DNA from: Aquamicrobium zhengzhouense
GTDB lineage: Bacteria > Pseudomonadota > Alphaproteobacteria > Rhizobiales > Rhizobiaceae
Assembly: GCF_016124105.1 (NCBI RefSeq)
Contig: NZ_JADGMQ010000003.1
Span: 264,910-328,909, forward strand
Length of the DNA stretch: 64,000 nt
Direction of reading: 5' to 3'
Under the pieces are notes generated by a model. That model did not search any database and had not been told where the DNA came from. It saw nothing but the letters and a program-made list of their open reading frames with translations. How positions within the stretch are numbered: position 1 is the first letter of the stretch; each line of letters opens with the position of its first letter. This document shows positions 60,324 to 64,000 of this stretch, one piece after another. The position numbers and the translations under genes are program-made.

Positions 60324-61089
60324 CTAACGTGGACGGCGATGACGCAGGAGTGTTCGATAGCCGCCAGCGACCATGGCACGGGCGTCGCGCAGGAGCGTCT
60401 TGATGCGATGACGCGCGGACGCAGCCTGCCATTCGTCGCGGCCGAGATGCGTGATGTTGAAAAGGACTTCGGCGATTTCCTGCTGCGTCGCGCCAGCCCG
60501 TTCACCGTCGAAGGCGCGGAGCATTCTGCGTTGACGGGCGCGCTGCTGACGCGTCAAGCGCGTGTCTGGTGGGATGGCGCGGCCGTGCAAGGCGGAGAGA
60601 AATCGGTAGACGGCTTCGATCCGGTCAAAGCCTTCGACACCGAGGGGGATGACGGCGACCGCCGGCCCATCGATCGCGCAGTCGATGATCTGGAGCCGTT
60701 GTCCGTTCCTGAGGGCGAAGCGGAATGCTGCGTCATCATCGCCAATTGGCGTATCGTCTCGCCATGGCTCGACCGGCTCAGAAACGGGGCTGGCGCCGAG
60801 TTCCGGCGGGGCCTCCGTCAGGACGACGACGCTGGTGTCCTGCTGCGGGAGCCAGAAGACGGGAGCATCAGGAGACGAGATCAGTGGATCGACGGGGAAA
60901 TCGCAACCCCCACCGTTGCCGGATTCGATCGGTCAGCGGTTCGGGGTCTCCAGGGTCAGAGGCCACAGCTTCAAAATCTGCGTCATAGGCGTCGTTGCGG
61001 CGGAGCCATTCCCAGGCCAGATCGGATGCGGTCAACCTATCCAGATGGTCATATTCCGAAGAACGCCAGGTCGATGCATCGGGGGTCAT
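60324..61089 (-). CDS. FseA-like DUF6499-DUF2285 activator split by a +1 frameshift site
   Basis: ATG 61089 (GGGAGA upstream) opens a 73-residue DUF6499 domain (W-R-S-S-E-Y-D-H-L-D-R-L, A-W-E-W-L-R-R-N-D-A-Y) that stops at 60868. At R-W-G-L-R-F-P (codons CGA TTT CCC C) a +1 shift enters a frame open from 60893 to 60324: V-D-P-L-I-S-S-P-D-A-P-V-F-W-L-P to a DUF2285 C-terminal domain. The joined product has about 254 residues, no stop in between. In ICEMlSymR7A the activator FseA is made by programmed +1 frameshifting of exactly these two domains and turns on rdfS. The site is in the four-C run 60894-60897 (plus strand G). Confidence 0.85.
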
Positions 61090-61200
61090 CGCAGTCTCCC
61101 AAGTTTCAGCCCAGGAAGTTGGGATATCTACGATTCCCGCTCGGGTTGAATCGGGGAAGTCAGGTGAAGGTCAACAGGCGATGCGTGCGGCGCATCACGC

Positions 61201-61476
61201 TCACGCCTTCCGCTGGCTTTCGCGGACCAGTTCGCGATAGCCGTACTCCGTCATCCAGTGCGCGCGGGAAAGGTGCGCGTCATGGATGGAACGACAGCGC
61301 TCGGGGTCCCGAGCGGGATCGAGGCCGAAGAGGATTCGCACCGCCTCACGCCAGTCAGCGCCATCGCGCTCGGCATCGAGCAGCCGCATGTAGAGCTTCA
61401 TGTGCTCGCGATCATAGGACGTCAGCGTCTGGCTGGACGGTGGTTCATCCAGAAATGTCGGCGTCGCGCGTCCCAT
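61201..61476 (-). CDS. small DUF2285-family protein (QseM-like antiactivator candidate)
   Basis: 91 residues from ATG 61476 (an upstream ATG at 61533 is possible but lies in a dyad/promoter-like region). Y-D-R-E-H-M-K-L-Y-M-R-L-L-D-A-E-R-D-G-A-D-W-R-E-A-V-R-I and H-W-M-T-E-Y-G-Y-R-E-L match DUF2285 alone. In ICEMlSymR7A the antiactivator QseM is a stand-alone DUF2285 protein that binds FseA. Here it sits between the FseA-like and XRE genes, so the same role is likely. Confidence 0.75.
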   Translation of the reverse strand: MGRATPTFLDEPPSSQTLTSYDREHMKLYMRLLDAERDGADWREAVRILFGLDPARDPERCRSIHDAHLSRAHWMTEYGYRELVRESQRKA

Positions 61477-61511
61477 CACTCGCTCACGATCGGGTAACGT
61501 GTTTGTTAACC

Positions 61512-61527
61512 ATCTCTGGTGAGAGAT
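61512..61527. promoter_or_regulatory. inverted repeat upstream of the small DUF2285 gene
   Basis: ATCTCT (61512-61517), GGTG, AGAGAT (61522-61527). A TTGACC about 30 bases farther upstream on the minus strand could be the -35. Candidate operator for the nearby XRE repressor. Confidence 0.4.
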
Positions 61528-61572
61528 AGCCATTCTTTTTAACGAGAGCAGGTCAACGCCCAGGCCGCGACG

Positions 61573-61821
61573 CTACCTTTGGGCATCGATCCTGTCATGC
61601 AGGAGCAACACTCCTTCGCCCTTGTCCGTCGACAGGAGAACGATCCCGGCGGCCTCGAGTGCGCGGCGCACTTCATCGCGCGTGGACTCAAACACCTCTA
61701 GCCGGTTCTCGGATTCGAGGCGTTTAAGTGCGGTCAGCGATACTCGGGCCTTGTCAGCGAGCGTCTCCTGTGTCCAACCCAGCAACGCACGCGCGGCCCG
61801 CGATTGTCGGGCGGTGATCAT
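61573..61821 (-). CDS. XRE-family small regulator (QseC-like candidate)
   Basis: 82 residues. Helix-turn-helix S-R-A-A-R-A-L-L-G-W-T-Q-E-T-L-A-D-K-A-R-V-S-L-T-A-L-K-R-L-E-S. After it the chain has E-S-T-R-D-E-V-R-R-A-L-E-A-A-G-I-V-L-L. Adjacent to a DUF2285 antiactivator as QseC is to qseM in symbiosis ICEs, though here both are on one strand. The inverted repeat 61864-61880 just upstream may be its own operator. Confidence 0.8.
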   Translation of the reverse strand: MITARQSRAARALLGWTQETLADKARVSLTALKRLESENRLEVFESTRDEVRRALEAAGIVLLSTDKGEGVLLLHDRIDAQR

Positions 61822-61863
61822 ACATGATCACCTCCCACCGAGACCTGCACGCACTCCAGAACT

Positions 61864-61880
61864 ACGACTATTTTAGTCGT
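61864..61880. promoter_or_regulatory. ACGACTA-TTT-TAGTCGT operator candidate upstream of the XRE gene
   Basis: Perfect 7-base arms, ACGACTA (61864-61870) and TAGTCGT (61874-61880), 43 bases before the XRE start. Typical size and place for a Cro/CI-type self-control site. Confidence 0.6.
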
Positions 61881-62084
61881 TCTTGGGGTGAGCGCCACCC
61901 GGAATCGAGGCGGAACTGCCTTTTACAGCGAGATTTCGCCCCATCGCGCGGAGTCTGATTCGGTCGCCAGCAGATCTTGGCCCCATAGCTTGAGAATCGA
62001 GGTCACCAGAACAGGGAAGGGAAAGAGGGATGGGATGAGGGGAAGGGATCTGTCGCCTGCGGGTGCGGTCGTAAGCGAACATTA

Positions 62085-62114
62085 GGAACCCGGTGGCTTG
62101 CGCCGCCGGGTTCC
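62085..62114 (-). terminator. terminator after ssb
   Basis: GGAACCCGG (62085-62093) pairs with CCGGGTTCC (62106-62114); inner GGC/GCC extend the stem. It begins 12 bases after the ssb stop on the minus strand. Confidence 0.65.
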
Positions 62115-62125
62115 GGGCTTCCCGC

Positions 62126-62527
62126 TTAGAACGGGATGTCATCGTCGTCGATGAACTTGCCGTCGTCGTTCTCGGTCTGCTTGGCCCGGCTCAGAAAATC
62201 GACCGTCTCGGCGATGATCTCGCAACCGTAGCGGTCAACGCCCTGCTGATCGGTCCACTTCGTGTAGTGGATGCGGCCGCGAACCAGAACCTTCATGCCC
62301 TTGTCGCAATGCTGCTGGACCGTCTTGCCGAGGCCGTTGAAGCAGGTGATGCGGTGCCATTCCGTGTCCTGGACCCGATAGCCGTTCTCGTCGCGGACGA
62401 CGCGGCCTTCCGAGTAGCGGGGGCGCGAGGTGGCCAGGGTGAATTGGGTGATACCGGTGCCGCCCTGGGTGGTGCGGGTTTCGGGGGCCTGACCAATGTT
62501 GCCGGCGAGGATGACGATGTTCTGCAT
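62126..62527 (-). CDS. ssb: single-stranded DNA-binding protein
   Basis: 133 residues from ATG 62527, preceded by GGAGA. OB-fold: N-I-V-I-L-A-G-N-I-G-Q-A-P-E-T-R, T-E-W-H-R-I-T-C-F, V-L-V-R-G-R-I-H-Y-T-K-W, Y-G-C-E-I-I-A-E-T-V-D-F-L; acidic tip D-D-D-D-I-P-F for partner binding. An element-encoded SSB protects the transferred strand. A 9-base stem (62549-62567) in its leader could influence expression. Confidence 0.95.
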   Translation of the reverse strand: MQNIVILAGNIGQAPETRTTQGGTGITQFTLATSRPRYSEGRVVRDENGYRVQDTEWHRITCFNGLGKTVQQHCDKGMKVLVRGRIHYTKWTDQQGVDRYGCEIIAETVDFLSRAKQTENDDGKFIDDDDIPF

Positions 62528-62724
62528 TTTCAAGTCTCCGTTGCTTCTCGGAGGGACCATCCCTCCGACGAGACCCGGCCAAGGCCGTCGGGAGACTCCT
62601 GCAACTGCCGGTCTTTCGGCAGCTTGCCCCTAAGGCCCCAGGTGGGGCGGGCAGCCGCGCTTGCGCGGCAACACGGCTGGGAGCCGCGGGGGGTTGCTGG
62701 TGGAAACCGAACGGACTTAGGGGA

Positions 62725-62958
62725 TCAGTCAGTCGGAGGGATTGGTGCCTCTGAAAGCACGAATACGGGCACGCGCCGCAGAACCATCGTCCTTGCGGGC
62801 AACAGCAAACAGACAGGCTCCCGAACCCGGACCATTCGGTACAGCACCGGCCCACCCGTCTTCTTCTTCCCGGCCACTCCTCGGGCTGCCTGTAGGAAGG
62901 CTATGTCGTCCGGGATGAGAACGACGCAGCTATCGGATTTCCGGGCACGGCAGGGCAC
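62725..62958 (-). CDS. doubtful small hypothetical protein
   Basis: 77 residues, GTG start, no good ribosome site. C-V-V-L-I-P-D-D-I-A-F-L-Q-A and P-V-C-L-L-L-P-A-R-T-M-V-L-R-R-V-P-V-F look protein-like, but I know no family. The rest of 62528-63247 has no supported gene. Confidence 0.3.
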   Translation of the reverse strand: MPCRARKSDSCVVLIPDDIAFLQAARGVAGKKKTGGPVLYRMVRVREPVCLLLPARTMVLRRVPVFVLSEAPIPPTD

Positions 62959-63189
62959 TGTCCCGGTTTCGACGGCGAAAGGCCCGGTTCCGCGACATCG
63001 CGAGAAGCGGCAATGAAGGTGTTCGTGGCTGCACTCCCGGAATGAAGCGTCCGACGCCGCAGGGGTTGACCGCTACGGTTGCGGGATCATGCCGACGACA
63101 GATTTCCAGGCCGGGCTGAGCGGTCTGAGATCGGTTGTGGCAAGGGCGACGATGACATGCCTGTCCGGCATCTGTGCGGAAACCCGGGG

Positions 63190-63215
63190 CCCGGCGGCGC
63201 TAGCCGCCGGGTTTT
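63190..63215 (+). terminator. Rho-independent terminator (plus strand)
   Basis: CCCGGCGGC (63190-63198), loop GCTA, GCCGCCGGG (63203-63211), then TTTT. It points in the plus direction, though no plus-strand gene is evident before it; it may also end the membrane-protein transcript from the other side. Confidence 0.65.
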
Positions 63216-63247
63216 CTCCTTGGAAGCGGACGTTCGCAATCCCCGTT

Positions 63248-63664
63248 TCAGCGCGAGAAGACCGACTCGCCGAGCGTGTTCAGATTGATGATGGCCGAGA
63301 CGCCGATGACAAGGCCGCCGATGCCGCCAAGCAGATTGAGCGCAATCGTCGAGTCGATGGCGTTTTTCGTGATGCCATAGACAAGCGCATAGCCGGCGAT
63401 GACGGCGGGCACCGCGAAGAGAACAAGTGCGATGAAGCGCAGGACCGGGTTTTTGGCTAAGCCGAGAACCCCGATCACGAGGGCGATCGACAGCAGGGCG
63501 GCGGCGCCAGCGGCGAAGCCCGACATCAGGACTCCGGCTCCCGCGCCCCAGGCGTATTGCGCGGCAGTGATGGCTGCCATGACGGGCAAAGAGTAGATCG
63601 CGAGATTGTAGGCGATCACGCAGGCCCTGATGGTCAGGGAGATGGCGAGCAGGATCAACGTCAT
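63248..63664 (-). CDS. multi-pass membrane protein of unknown function
   Basis: 138 residues from ATG 63664, preceded by GGAGG. Four hydrophobic helices (L-I-L-L-A-I-S-L-T-I, A-A-A-L-L-S-I-A-L-V-I-G-V-L, F-I-A-L-V-L-F-A-V-P-A-V-I-A, L-L-G-G-I-G-G-L-V-I-G-V). Family not recognised. Confidence 0.7.
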   Translation of the reverse strand: MTLILLAISLTIRACVIAYNLAIYSLPVMAAITAAQYAWGAGAGVLMSGFAAGAAALLSIALVIGVLGLAKNPVLRFIALVLFAVPAVIAGYALVYGITKNAIDSTIALNLLGGIGGLVIGVSAIINLNTLGESVFSR

Positions 63665-64000
63665 GGAAACCTCCAGCGAACGGTTGAGGATCACGACAGG
63701 CTGCCGGGAGATACGCTCCGCCTGCGACTACGCTGCTTTGCCGGTTCTGCAAGGATGTTTCATCCGACGACGAAAATGCGTCTCCGTCAAGTGGTAGCGC
63801 ACGACGATAACAACTTCAGTCGGATGTCCGTCATGGTGAAGGGTTTCGGGTGCCGGCAGGCGTACGAAAGCCTCTCATGCAGGAACCCGCGGGCCATAGT
63901 GGGTGGCTATGGGGATTTCGATCTGTGGCCGATGTCGGCGCTGGCAAGATCCGCGCTGGGAAGTGCGGCAATAGAGGCCGACTGGTGGCTTTGTTGCGCG
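63665..64000. other. end of window: possible start of a plus-strand gene
   Basis: A plus-strand frame from ATG 63833 stays open to the window end (56 codons) and contains Y-G-D-F-D-L-W-P-M-S. It has no clear ribosome site and I do not recognise it. The rest shows nothing. Confidence 0.25.

Noticed and set aside
1..64000. CRISPR arrays, tRNA or rRNA genes, integrase and att sites
   Set aside because: No regularly spaced repeats, cloverleaf-like tRNA or recombinase catalytic motif was noticed in the window.

Overview
This is a 64 kb window of high-GC DNA from an alphaproteobacterium. The Trb-type conjugation cluster with its DUF2274, TrbK-alt, DUF736, DUF2840 and DUF3363-relaxase neighbours, plus an FseA-like DUF6499/DUF2285 activator, is typical of integrative and conjugative elements (ICEs) of Hyphomicrobiales/Rhodobacterales/Sphingomonadales type. 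I cannot name the genus. No integrase, att site, tRNA, rRNA or CRISPR array is visible; the element ends appear to lie outside the window.

Layout. (1) 1-7.8 kb: a plus-strand defence-like operon. It holds the tail of an SF2 helicase, a sigma-factor-like protein, an unknown protein, a giant ImmA/IrrE metallopeptidase-UvrD helicase-AddB-type Fe-S fusion, then a ubiquitin-like trio: a multi-ubiquitin protein, an E1/ThiF protein without a cysteine at the expected catalytic place, and a Cys-rich DUF6527-like protein. (2) 8.3-16 kb: an excisionase-like protein, then a QseBC/PmrAB-like two-component system, an L,D-transpeptidase and four periplasmic thioredoxin-fold genes (DsbA, DsbD, TlpA types). 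Four CTTAAG-N5-CTTAAG boxes tie these together as one local regulon. (3) 16.5-36 kb: a large copper island. It includes cytochrome b561, several DUF305 proteins, CsoR, CopZ, two P1B ATPases, glutaredoxins, a ferredoxin reductase, CueR, cytochromes c, a Csp-type copper-storage protein, a Tat-exported multicopper oxidase, a CDF-like transporter and a DUF411 protein. Four CueR-type spaced-dyad promoters are recognisable. (4) 36.2-46.8 kb: a LysR regulator and the minus-strand trbB-C-D-E-J-K-L-F-G-I operon with its DUF2274 tail. (5) 47.2-50.4 kb: a cargo pocket between trbB and traG with a histidine kinase, a frameshifted response regulator and two small membrane proteins. (6) 50.4-64 kb: the DNA-processing and maintenance core, all on the minus strand: CopG, TraG, relaxase, a palindrome-rich oriT candidate, lytic transglycosylase, DUF736, TraF, DUF2840, RHH protein, orphan DNA methyltransferase, ParA, RepA, RdfS-like excisionase, FseA-like split activator, a second DUF2285 protein, an XRE regulator and SSB.

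How it fits together: the conjugative core (4+6) carries metal-resistance and thiol-redox cargo (2, 3, 5) and a defence-like operon (1). The most novel parts are the ubiquitin-like operon coupled to the ImmA-UvrD fusion, the CTTAAG-box regulon joining cell-wall cross-linking to disulphide repair, and a likely programmed +1 frameshift in the FseA-like activator. All identifications are from reading translated sequence; no database search was run.
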